Of a stretch of DNA of 64,000 nt, positions 25,444-32,879 are shown one piece after another; position 1 is the first letter of the stretch; each line of letters opens with the position of its first letter. The notes below the pieces were generated by a model. The model was not told where the DNA came from. It saw only the letters and a program-made list of their open reading frames with translations, and ran no database searches. This DNA is from Neobacillus bataviensis (GTDB taxonomy: Bacteria; Bacillota; Bacilli; Bacillales_B; DSM-18226): assembly GCF_019969725.1 (NCBI RefSeq), contig NZ_JAHXYW010000006.1, forward strand, positions 1 through 64,000, given 5' to 3'. The position numbers were made by a program, and so were the translations under genes.

Positions 25444-25470
25444 GCGTCCCTGCCCAGGAACGCTTTTTTA
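25443..25470 (+). terminator. Terminator after CBO0543-like gene
   Basis: AGCGTCC (25443-25449) pairs with GGAACGCT (25457-25464, one bulge) and is followed by TTTTTT. Confidence 0.75.
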
Positions 25471-25538
25471 TGTCCGGCAAAAAAGATGTATCCCTTCTAA
25501 AAAAACAAAGTATAATTTAAGAAAGAAAATTTGACGCA

Positions 25539-25613
25539 ATGACGATAAAACGAGTGGTCCCCCTAAGTATTTATCTAATTGCCTCTTTGCAAAGGAGCTA
25601 CGATACCAGTTGA
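25539..25613 (+). CDS. Possible 24-residue leader peptide
   Basis: ATG 25539 opens a 24-codon frame (begins MTIKRVVPLSIYLIAS, ends YDTS) that stops 60 bp before the transporter start. A strong AAAGGAG lies inside its end (about 25591-25597). Its own ribosome site is weak. It sits between a TATAAT (25511-25516) and an RBS-hiding hairpin, a layout typical of drug-induced efflux leaders. It may also be chance. Confidence 0.3.
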   Translation: MTIKRVVPLSIYLIASLQRSYDTS

Positions 25614-25632
25614 GTAATCCAATCTAAATTCC

Positions 25633-25666
25633 CCCTCATTTTAAAAAAATAAATTCAAAATGGGGG
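25633..25666 (+). promoter_or_regulatory. Hairpin hiding the transporter ribosome site
   Basis: CCCTCATTTT (25633-25642) pairs over 10 bp with AAAATGGGGG (25657-25666), including one T-G pair. The 3' arm is the ribosome site for TTG 25673. Opening of this stem would be needed for translation. Confidence 0.5.
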
Positions 25667-25672
25667 ATCATC

Positions 25673-26884
25673 TTGAAACGTAATCGTGATTTTCTGTTCC
25701 TCATGGTTGGCCAGTCACTGGCCAATGTTGGGGATGTGTTATATGTTGTCGCTGTGATCAGCTTTATTTTTGGAATAACCAAATCAGCCGCAGCCTCGGC
25801 CATCGTTCCCTTTACCATTACCTTCGCCATGTTTATTTCAAGCATCCTGACACCAATTCTGATTGGAAGAGTGAATCTGAAAAAGCTGTTGGTCGGTTCA
25901 CAAATAGGGAAGACGATCATTTTGTTTGGGTTAAGTGCATTTATGATGAGCGGATTAGCCTTAACCAATTATTATTTTGTATTTTTCATGATAGCGGGAA
26001 TTGCGCTCCTGGATGGCTGCGCCAATCCCATTAGGCAGACGCTAATTCCTTATTATGTGGAAAAAGAACATCTCATCAAGGCGAACGGAATAGCCGAAAC
26101 CATTACACAATCGATTTAAATCGGTACTTGGTTTTTTGGCAGTCTTTTATTAATAGTATTTAGTCCCAATCAACTAATCTTGTTGGTTGCCGTGTTATTT
26201 GTTTTATCGAGTTTAACTTTAGCTTTATTAAAAAATGTAAACCATAAAGCGGAACGACAAGAAAGAATGCGGGATTTAATTACACAAGGCTGGCAGAACA
26301 TTCGTCTTACACCAGTATTAAAAACACTGGCAAAAATGGAATTCATGGAAACAATCGCGAACTCCGTTTGGATTGCGGCCATCTTGATTGTCTATGTGAA
26401 GCAGGCCTTGAATACACAGGAGCAGTGGTGGGGGTTCATTAACAGTGCCTTTTTCATCGGATTGGTTCTAGGAAGTTTGTTGTGTGTTAAGTTTCCTCGG
26501 TTTTTAGAACGAAATCAGTATAGATTTATTATGGTAGGCATTGTATTGAATTGTTTTTTCACCATTCTCTTCAGTTTAACCAGTATCCCTTTAATTGCTT
26601 TGTTGTTATCGGCTTTGATTGGTGTTTTTGGGCAGTTGAAAAATATTCCGCAGCAAACCATCATCCAAACGAGTATTCCAAAAGAGCAATTGGCCACGGT
26701 GTATACGTCTTTTGGCACCATTTCAACAGGTACATTCGGTGTTGGCTCATTGATCATGGGGTTTATATCCGATTCCTTAGGAGTGCGGAGTGTATTTGCT
26801 CTTTCGGGAGCGCTGCTCGCGGTGGTTTTTGTGATCGTGGTTAAAGATAGACGGATTTTAAAAGGAAGTACGCATCGGGGATAA
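25673..26884 (+). pseudogene. MFS efflux transporter interrupted by an in-frame TAA
   Basis: The two halves (25673-26119 and from 26120) are in the same frame and together make a 403-codon major facilitator transporter with about 12 transmembrane segments, similar to drug or siderophore exporters. GNGDVLY-like text (ANVGDVLYVVAV) and DGCANPIRQTLIPYY are typical. Codon 149 is TAA within ITQSI-stop-IGTWFFGSLLL, where a Gln (CAA) is the simplest ancestor, needing one C-to-T change. A split product, suppression or a sequencing error are alternatives. TTG start after GGGGGATC. Confidence 0.85.
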
Positions 26885-26941
26885 GCGAGAAGAGAGGAAT
26901 TGCTGCGGCAATTCCTCTTTCTTATTTTTAGAAAAACTAGA

Positions 26942-27060
26942 TTCGCTGATAAAAGTCCTAAATTCGCTGATAAATAGGTCGAATTCGCTGATAAAAGCTG
27001 AAAATTCGCTGATAAATCTGTAAAAAACGCTGATAAACCGTTAGGTCCGCCGAATTTAAA
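26942..27060. repeat. Intergenic array, 21-bp period (TTCGCTGATAAA type)
   Basis: TTCGCTGATAAA cores start at 26942, 26963, 26984 and 27005, and AACGCTGATAAA at 27026, each exactly 21 bp apart, with nine variable bases between. A sixth, weaker TCCGCCGAATTT begins at 27046. It lies between convergent genes. Confidence 0.9.
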
Positions 27061-27089
27061 CTGTAATTTGTCCTGTGAAAAGCAGAAAC

Positions 27090-27500
27090 CTACCTCTTTC
27101 GAAGAATCTTGAACCCATTTTCTATTTTCTCAAAACCAATTTTAGGATAGTATTCCATCGCAACAGGGGAGGCCAGCAAGATTAGAGTTGCTTCTTCTCC
27201 GATTTGTTCTTGTACTAATCGGACCAGTTCCTTTCCAATCCCTGTCTTTTGATACGCTTTGTCTACCGCTAAGTCAGATAAATAGCAGGAGTAGCTGTAA
27301 TCCGTCAGCGCCCTGGCAATTCCAACTATTTTTTCATTTACCCAGGCTGTAATGATGATATCGGCATGGTCAATCATCCGCTGCAGTCGTTGCAAGTCAT
27401 CGGAAGGGCGGTTAATTCCTGAAGCTTTAAAAACAGCTGACATATCTTCAGGGCTGATTTCTGAGTTGATTTTGTAAGTGATTTGAAAAGTATTTTCCAT
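27090..27500 (-). CDS. GNAT family N-acetyltransferase
   Basis: A 136-residue GNAT enzyme. The acetyl-CoA loop is QKTGIGKELV (about residues 84-93), preceded by LSDLAVDKAYQ and followed by LILLASPVAMEYYPKIGFEKI. This order is usual for small GNATs. GGAGGATCG precedes ATG. The substrate cannot be read from the sequence. No operon partners. Confidence 0.85.
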   Translation of the reverse strand: MENTFQITYKINSEISPEDMSAVFKASGINRPSDDLQRLQRMIDHADIIITAWVNEKIVGIARALTDYSYSCYLSDLAVDKAYQKTGIGKELVRLVQEQIGEEATLILLASPVAMEYYPKIGFEKIENGFKILRKR

Positions 27501-27735
27501 AAGTTCGATCCTCCAATTAAGTTAATAATCGAATTTTATGAAAAAACCTTTCAAATTGTAAGTTCCAGAAATTACTTTTTTAATGGTACCAGTTGGAACT
27601 TCATAATAGACAATGCCTAAATTTCCCTTTGCAGGGCCCGCTTGCTAGCAAAAAGGATATAAACAATGGCAAAAGAGTAAATACAAATTTATTGGTGTTT
27701 TATGGTAAAATAGAGATGCTTAGGGGGGAACATAT

Positions 27736-27828
27736 ATGATTTCAAATACATTTGTCCCGTTAGTAATATTAGCTTTAATTGTTATTGTAGGATTTCTATT
27801 AGTGAGGGTGTTAAAAAAATCAAAATGA
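27736..27828 (+). CDS. 30-residue single-TM peptide, coupled to VOC gene
   Basis: A 30-residue peptide: MISNTF, one long hydrophobic helix (about 7-23), and a basic tail RVLKKSK. GGGGGG lies 7 nt before ATG and an extended -10 (TGGTAAAAT) lies just upstream. Its stop overlaps the next start as ATGA, so translation is coupled. This supports a real small gene. Family unknown. Confidence 0.6.
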   Translation: MISNTFVPLVILALIVIVGFLLVRVLKKSK

Positions 27829-28424
27829 GATTATTTCATTATCATTATTGGACGCCCCAACCGAAAGAAATGGAAGACTTTTATACTAGCAACGGATTCA
27901 CCGTTAAGCTGCGAATTGGAAAAAAGAATGGTCAATTCGAAACGTTTAATCCGCCATTAACCTGGGATGATTTCCAACCCAATCCTCCATTATTTCGTAC
28001 AATTGAAATGGTGTTAGGCAGCATCAATGTTACATTTGGGTTCGGCAAGTCGGCCAAGTTCGACCACTTGGGTTTTCTAGTTTCACAAGAAGAATATGAT
28101 TCTATTTGCAAAAATGCCGAAAGCCTTTCTTTAAAAGTAGAAGAAGGAGAGCGCCGCACCTTTATTTATACCCCATTTGGGTTCAAAATTGAACTGCAGC
28201 GAAGAGCAGATGCGGTTCCATCTTTAGACGGCAGGAAAATCAGCAAAATGGTACTGATCACAGGAGATCAAGAGATCCCTCAACTCTTTCAAAATCTATT
28301 AAGTGAAATCCCAACTGAGTTAGAATTTAAACCAGGAGAAATGACAACAGTAGGACTTGTAGAATTTGATAGTCCGGCTGAGATGGAAGGAACCGATCCT
28401 TGCGGGGTTGTTCTTAATTACTGA
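27825..28424 (+). CDS. VOC (glyoxalase/dioxygenase fold) protein
   Basis: A 199-residue protein with FHYHYWTPQPKEMEDFYTSNGF and FDHLGFLV, TPFGFKIELQR, the alternating beta-alpha-beta units of the vicinal oxygen chelate fold. Candidate metal ligands are His in HYHYW, His in DHLGF and Glu in KIELQ. The C-terminal third is an additional domain. Its ATG overlaps the stop of the 30-residue peptide. Activity unknown. Confidence 0.75.
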   Translation: MRLFHYHYWTPQPKEMEDFYTSNGFTVKLRIGKKNGQFETFNPPLTWDDFQPNPPLFRTIEMVLGSINVTFGFGKSAKFDHLGFLVSQEEYDSICKNAESLSLKVEEGERRTFIYTPFGFKIELQRRADAVPSLDGRKISKMVLITGDQEIPQLFQNLLSEIPTELEFKPGEMTTVGLVEFDSPAEMEGTDPCGVVLNY

Positions 28425-28460
28425 TTTAAGTGAGAGTGTTAGATGCCCTGAAAGACTGAG

Positions 28461-28499
28461 AATAGTAAAGAAACTCCCATGAGGAGTTTTTTTACTATT
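28461..28499. terminator. Bidirectional terminator
   Basis: Outer AATAGTAAA (28461-28469) / TTTACTATT (28491-28499) and inner AACTCC / GGAGTT stems, with T run, between convergent genes. Confidence 0.85.
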
Positions 28500-28505
28500 C
28501 TCGGG

Positions 28506-29756
28506 TCAATTTCTGATTTGCGAAAGTCCGAAGGCATGGTTCGACCACAGGACTTCCTCGGTTTTACGAGCGAGATCATTTTCACAATCCACAATCAACA
28601 CGACCTCAGTCTTGGGTACTTTCTTTTTCTTTTTTGTTGTAAGTAAAATTGGAATTCCCTTGATTATGCAGCCTAAGAGGCATCCGCCTGCAAATCCGGA
28701 AAGTCCCCAAATAACTGGACCCCAGTGAAAGATAAAACCGTAAACGGTTCCGAAAAAACAGCCTAACGCGCCAAGAAGCATGATGCCATCGAACAGGCTT
28801 TTCCCATCCTAGCGGTGAATGGTATCGAACCATTGCGACTTTTCATTTCGTTTATCAAGTGGAGCTGCAAAAATGTCTTCCTGCATCACGCCGAGCGATT
28901 CTAATGCAGTGATTGCCTTTTCCAAATGCTCTGAGTGGTTGAAGGAAGCTATAAATCGCATTTTGATGGGGTCATCCTTTATCCGTAATGAAAATTGTTT
29001 GTTCTGTTGGTAGTTTTGCGCCAGGTAGTTTGATTGTTCCTTATCAAAAAGTTTGTTGCGCCCTACGGTAATCACGTAGGTAAAGTAAGCGGTAAAGCTA
29101 ATCATCGAGGGAATAAATAATGCCCATTCTGGATCAAGGACGGAAACAGCTTTATCAAATTTTCCGATTAAGGTGTATTCGATACTTGCAAGAAGATGTG
29201 ACTTCCATAAGATGATGTTCCACCACAAAACTTCAAAAACGGCTGTTAAGACCCGCTGTGTATAAACGGCACCGATACCTGGGCTGAATAATGTCCATAA
29301 AACTCCTACAATCGGGCTTCTTTTCGAAAGAGAATTCCAATGAATTTGGTCTATTTTGAATATAGAAATGGATGCATTCTCTTTATGGGCAAGCTCATAA
29401 TGTAAATTGTTATCTACCGAAAGTTTATAGGTGCTGTAAACGGTAAAAACAAATAAAGCTCCATAAGTTAAAATCCAATAATCACCATGCCCGTGATTGA
29501 GGATCTGTGCAGCCTCATCAAATCGTCCGGTAAAAGTATAAATAATGGCAACGTTGAAATGTGATTGTACATTGAGGACAACTTCCCAGACAAACAAAAT
29601 CCAGCCTAATATATACTGGCCTAATAGGAGGTGACCAAAACCCGGCATAAACCATGACCAGGCAACATTTACCCATGGATTCGTGAAATGTAATAGATTC
29701 AAATGTAGCGTGCCGAGATATGCTCTCTGTCTGCGTCCTTTTTGGTGTGTTGTCAT
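28506..29756 (-). pseudogene. Repeat membrane protein interrupted by an in-frame TAG
   Basis: Codons 1-315 run 29756-28812, then TAG at 28809-28811, and the same frame continues as DGKSLFDGIMLLGALGCFFG to 28506 (about 416 codons in all). The first part has two related membrane modules (about 27-92 and 148-212: PGFGHLLLGQYILGW and PGIGAVYTQRV), then a soluble ACT-like stretch, and WFDTIHR just before the stop. The downstream part adds two transmembrane helices. Continuity across the stop, and no ribosome site for an internal ATG at 28781, indicate one gene broken by a nonsense change (for example TCG to TAG). The single-module relative is at 35724-36257. Function unknown. Confidence 0.75.
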
Positions 29757-29928
29757 AGATTTAATATGTCTCGTTCCTTACTGTATTATGCAAGATTTGG
29801 TAATTGAATATAGGAGGAATTGGATAGGTGGAAGGATCAAGGAACTTAACAAGATGGGCAGAGAAAGTTGACGTTACGTTACTGGTGGTTGAAGGCTTAT
29901 TTTAGCCTGGATTATAACATAAAAAACC

Positions 29929-29955
29929 AACTCCCATCAAAGGCTGAAGGGAGTT
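29929..29955 (-). terminator. Terminator of the repeat-peptide gene
   Basis: AACTCCC (29929-29935) pairs with GGGAGTT (29949-29955), followed on the minus strand by GGTTTTTT. Confidence 0.8.
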
Positions 29956-29974
29956 ATCGCATATCGTCCATAGA

Positions 29975-30169
29975 TTAGTCCTCACTTGTATCTAAATAAG
30001 GATTCCCGCCTTCAAAATTTGTCCGTGTGGAACGATCCTCACTTGTATTTAAATAAGGTCTGCCGCCAGCGAAATTTGCCTGTATGGATGGATCATTACT
30101 AGTATCTAAATAAGGCTCGCCTTCCTCATAACTAGTAGAGCTCCTTGGTCGTTTATGGTCTTCGCGCAT
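29975..30169 (-). CDS. 64-residue protein with three tandem repeats
   Basis: ATG 30169 follows AGAGGTGAATTTT. The protein is hydrophilic and built of three copies of a unit near (F)xGGxPYLDTSED, spaced 20 residues apart (cores GEPYLDTSND, GRPYLNTSED, GNPYLDTSED). The last copy ends the protein. No signal peptide, membrane segment or known family. A frame extended to 30238 lacks support. Confidence 0.6.
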   Translation of the reverse strand: MREDHKRPRSSTSYEEGEPYLDTSNDPSIQANFAGGRPYLNTSEDRSTRTNFEGGNPYLDTSED

Positions 30170-30296
30170 AAAATTCACCTCTGTTAATAGAATGTGTGAA
30201 AATGTAAAGATAAATACAGATCTAAAAAAAGAACACATTCGACATACTTTTTAGGCTGTTAATTGAGTTTTTCTAGGATTAGATCGGCTTAAGGGA

Positions 30297-30503
30297 TTTT
30301 TAATCAAACGTTTGAATAGTGAAGAATAAGAGAGAAAGGGGTAGAATGATGTTATCGGAAGCGAAATCAGTCCAACTTTGTTGAAAGATTGGATATTTCC
30401 TGCGAAATACATTTGCGAACCTCGACAATTTTCAATCCTGCTTTCCATCAAAATTTCAGATAGGGAAGCATTTTCAGTCGTTTTAATCAAACGATTGAAT
30501 AGT
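30297..30503. repeat. Pair of operator-like direct repeats
   Basis: AATCAAACGTTTGAATAGT (30302-30320) and AATCAAACGATTGAATAGT (30485-30503) share 22 of 23 bases with their TTTT flank and are 183 bp apart. Each holds a palindrome (TCAAACGTTTGA is perfect), as for TetR-family operators. No intact regulator or target lies between; the open frame there (30251-30490, minus) lacks a ribosome site. Confidence 0.6.
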
Positions 30504-30720
30504 ATAGCATATACGGAATTTAGTCGAAAGGAAGTCCTAATTCAAGGCTAGTATGATTAGTCACAAGGAGAAATATTAACTACTGTAAAGAGTATGCTAA
30601 TAGGTTGAAACGATTATTAAGAATACCTAACTTGCTAAAATTATCCCTGTTATTAGTAGTGTGATCTCTGTTGTGAATTCTACTGTTTTAATACTTTTCA
30701 ATAATTTTAAATAACCTTAA
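30504..30720. other. AT-rich intergenic stretch
   Basis: No convincing gene, repeat or RNA structure seen in this stretch. Confidence 0.3.
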
Positions 30721-30723
30721 AGA

Positions 30724-30762
30724 TTTGTTCATAGTTTGTTCATATCTAGGGGGTATTATAAG
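30724..30762 (+). promoter_or_regulatory. Tandem TTTGTTCATA repeats and -10 of a candidate sRNA
   Basis: Two adjoining 11-bp repeats, TTTGTTCATAG (30724-30734) and TTTGTTCATAT (30735-30745), precede TATAAG (30757-30762). The -35 is poor, so an activator binding the repeats is likely; ResD/SrrA-type redox regulators use similar tandem sites. Confidence 0.45.
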
Positions 30763-30767
30763 TACAT

Positions 30768-30852
30768 GAAGAGAACAGCTTAATCAACTCTCTCTTTGAC
30801 CCCCTTATAAAAATATTTGTTGCGCATCCGGCCTTGTGCCGGATATTTTTTT
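30768..30852 (+). ncRNA. Candidate small RNA, possibly RoxS/RsaE-like
   Basis: About 85 nt from the promoter to a strong terminator (ATCCGGC 30826-30832 / GCCGGAT 30838-30844, then seven T). The body has no real gene and exposes CTCTCTTTGACCCCCTT, a C-rich single-stranded motif of the kind that RoxS/RsaE and other Gram-positive sRNAs use against ribosome sites. Identity is not certain. Confidence 0.45.
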
Positions 30853-30879
30853 GCAAAAAAAAGCCTTAATTAAGAGGCA

Positions 30880-30948
30880 TTAAGGACAAACCAGGGTGAG
30901 AAATGTAGTCATAATAGTAAGACGAATAAGCATTTCGATTATCATCAT
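30880..30948 (-). CDS. 22-residue hydrophobic peptide
   Basis: ATG 30948 follows AAAGAGGTGG at ideal distance. The peptide begins MMIIEMLIRLTIMTTF and is hydrophobic to the end. A short hairpin with eight T follows (30855-30878). The small RNA gene above is transcribed toward it and ends at about the same point. It weakly resembles the small holin-like toxin peptides of Firmicutes, but is shorter. Confidence 0.4.
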   Translation of the reverse strand: MMIIEMLIRLTIMTTFLTLVCP

Positions 30949-31066
30949 GGTGACCACCTCTTTAGGTTTTATAATCTTAGTGTACACCTTTTTTATGAAA
31001 AATATATAAAGCAATTGTAAATTAATTGTCAATTTGATGTTGTTGGCAACTTTGCCTATTTTACGA

Positions 31067-31170
31067 TTCGCCGATAAACGTATGAAATTCGCTGATAAAA
31101 TGGAAAATTCGCCGATAAAGTGGTTGAATCCGCTGATAAACCCACGAAATCCGCCGATAAATCAAAATAA
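31067..31170. repeat. Intergenic array, 21-bp period (TTCGCYGATAAA type)
   Basis: Cores TTCGCCGATAAA or TCCGCTGATAAA start at 31067, 31088, 31108, 31129 and 31150 (steps 21, 20, 21, 21). The consensus is the same as the array at 26942. It lies upstream of the 3' end of the YcxB-like gene. Confidence 0.9.
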
Positions 31171-31205
31171 CGCCTGGAAAAGTATATTTTTACACCGCAA
31201 AAACT

Positions 31206-31715
31206 CTATTTAATCTTCCCAGCAAGATAATTCCGCACTCCCTCCACATCATGCAACTCTCTTTTCGGAAGAATACAAGCACTAACCCCGCTGTTATAGA
31301 GATAGATATTATTTTGATCCTCTTTCATCTCAACAATCCCTGCCCAAGTCACCCTTGTTTCGCCATTTGCGCTAGAATCCACAATTCCCTCATCTGTCAT
31401 CCGCAGCACATGTTCGCCAAGCATCCCTTCATTCTTACCCTCATTCATCATTCTCTTTGTCATCCGCTTAACATGGCGATAGAAAATCTTCGGGTAAAAA
31501 ATAATCCAAAGAACCGCAATAATAAAATAAATCACAAACGCCGTCACGAAGGGCATATCGCCATACGTAGACGCCAAATAGGCCGCAATAATAAAAATAA
31601 TCGGCAGCAAAAACCGTTGAATATTCAAGGAACGCATCGCGGCTTTGGAATTTTTAACATGAAACATATTGAAGTTTAAATAATCCTCTTCAGTTAAATG
31701 GTAGCGGATCTCCAT
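31206..31715 (-). CDS. YcxB-like membrane protein
   Basis: A 169-residue protein: short cytoplasmic N-terminus, two transmembrane helices (about 37-55 and 60-78), and a C-terminal YcxB-like domain with LRMTDEGIVDSSANGETRVTW and ILPKRELHD. Function unknown. ATG 31715 follows AAAGGAGATTTTTA; the frame extended to 31733 is not supported. Single gene. Confidence 0.75.
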   Translation of the reverse strand: MEIRYHLTEEDYLNFNMFHVKNSKAAMRSLNIQRFLLPIIFIIAAYLASTYGDMPFVTAFVIYFIIAVLWIIFYPKIFYRHVKRMTKRMMNEGKNEGMLGEHVLRMTDEGIVDSSANGETRVTWAGIVEMKEDQNNIYLYNSGVSACILPKRELHDVEGVRNYLAGKIK

Positions 31716-31805
31716 TAAAAATCTCCTTTGCATTGAACTTGTCCATTCGAAACCCAGCGGTAGCCATATATTGATAGTATCAGTACAAGAAAGGGGGATT
31801 TATCC

Positions 31806-32237
31806 ATGTCAAGCGGCAAAAAAGATAAAAAGCAGGAAGAAGAAACCGAATACGAACACAAATGTGACTGCTGCAATATCAACATCAACATTAATTACAC
31901 CTTTAATATCGGAAATACAGAAACTCATATCGAACAGCGAGCAGAGGGCGGCGGGCAAATTAACAAGCATGTGGGCACGAACGCCAATCAAGGCGGGCAA
32001 AACGCAATTGATCACAGTGCATCGGCCAATACCGATTCCAATTTCGCCGATGGCAACGGCAGAAGCGGAATTGCCGGCAATGATAATGATGAAGCGGGCG
32101 GACAGCAAGGCATCAAAGTGCGAGACAGCATCGTGAAGAAGAGCATCATTGCATCAGGCTCCGAACACAACGAAAGCGGCGATATTCCGCCAACCGATGA
32201 AGGCGGCAATGAAACCGCGGGAGAAGAAACTGAATAG
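31806..32237 (+). CDS. Low-complexity Asn/Gly-rich protein with CDCC motif
   Basis: A 143-residue hydrophilic protein: Lys/Glu-rich start (SSGKKDKKQEEETEYEH), CDCCNINININYTFNIGN (about 20-37), then a Gly/Asn/Ala/Asp-rich tail. AAGGGGGATTT precedes ATG and a strong terminator follows. There is no signal peptide. The Cys cluster and bias suggest a surface, spore-coat or metal-binding protein; this is a guess. Base composition is more GC-rich than its neighbours. Confidence 0.6.
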   Translation: MSSGKKDKKQEEETEYEHKCDCCNINININYTFNIGNTETHIEQRAEGGGQINKHVGTNANQGGQNAIDHSASANTDSNFADGNGRSGIAGNDNDEAGGQQGIKVRDSIVKKSIIASGSEHNESGDIPPTDEGGNETAGEETE

Positions 32238-32286
32238 GACGTATCGATTGGTGTTTCCTTATATCAAATTCAAATAAAACTCTTTG

Positions 32287-32323
32287 AAAAAATAGCACGG
32301 AGGAAATCTCCGTGCTATTTTTT
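32287..32323 (+). terminator. Terminator after the CDCC protein gene
   Basis: AAAATAGCACGGAG pairs with CTCCGTGCTATTTT over 14 bp, followed by T residues; good on both strands. Confidence 0.9.
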
Positions 32324-32384
32324 CGTGTGTTTATCCAAAACTAGGGAATGATAGTAACAAAACCTTTTGAAAGGTCTGCGTGAT

Positions 32385-32879
32385 ATGACGGTTGATGTTT
32401 GGGTATTAATACTAATTTGGATGATTGGTTTTGCAGCATTTATGCTGTTTGTTCCAAAAAATCGCCGGCGGAGATTCTTAATCGCTTTTTTGATTTGCCA
32501 AACCTTTACCTGGCTGATTGCCGTGCTGCTCGTTTACTTTGACCGGATTTCTTATCCCATTCGCGAATTTCCAAAAGCCACTCATTTATTATTGGCACTA
32601 AATTATTTCTTCTTTCCACTCCTATGCGGTTTTTATATCATCTATGAGCCAAAAAGAAACTACACAGTGCGTCTCCTATATTTATCTGGTTGGGTTACGG
32701 GTGTTGTTGTGATCATAAAATTGTTGGAAAAATATACAGGCTTATTACAATACCAGCATTATGCATGGTATTGGTCGTGGCTAAACTTTTTTTGGATGTT
32801 TGCGGTCACGAATTTACTATATCGATGGTTTTTCAAAGATAAGGCAATGTTTCAAAGCGATAAGGGTGCGACACAATGA
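32385..32879 (+). CDS. CBO0543-family membrane protein
   Basis: A 164-residue, five-segment membrane protein. The features FQTFTWLIAVLLVYFD-like text, SYPIREFPKATH, LLEKYTGLLQY and AWYWSWLNFFWMF match CBO0543. ATG 32385 is taken because TTG 32367 lacks a ribosome site. Its stop overlaps the ATG of the next, related gene (ATGA), showing an operon of two paralogues. Function unknown. Confidence 0.75.
   Translation: MTVDVWVLILIWMIGFAAFMLFVPKNRRRRFLIAFLICQTFTWLIAVLLVYFDRISYPIREFPKATHLLLALNYFFFPLLCGFYIIYEPKRNYTVRLLYLSGWVTGVVVIIKLLEKYTGLLQYQHYAWYWSWLNFFWMFAVTNLLYRWFFKDKAMFQSDKGATQ

Noticed and set aside
26942..27060. Regular repeats as a CRISPR array
   Set aside because: The repeat is only 12 bp with 9-bp spacers, no cas gene is near, and similar arrays occur in both orientations.
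26942..27060. 21-bp period as a heptad-coding sequence
   Set aside because: 21 bp is seven codons, but stops occur within the units (for example AAATAG), so no frame stays open.
30251..30490. 79-codon frame on the minus strand
   Set aside because: It lacks a ribosome site, spans the operator-like repeats and has no recognisable protein features.
31771..32136. Overlapping frames on both strands across the CDCC gene
   Set aside because: They result from biased composition; only the frame at 31806 has a proper ribosome site and terminator.
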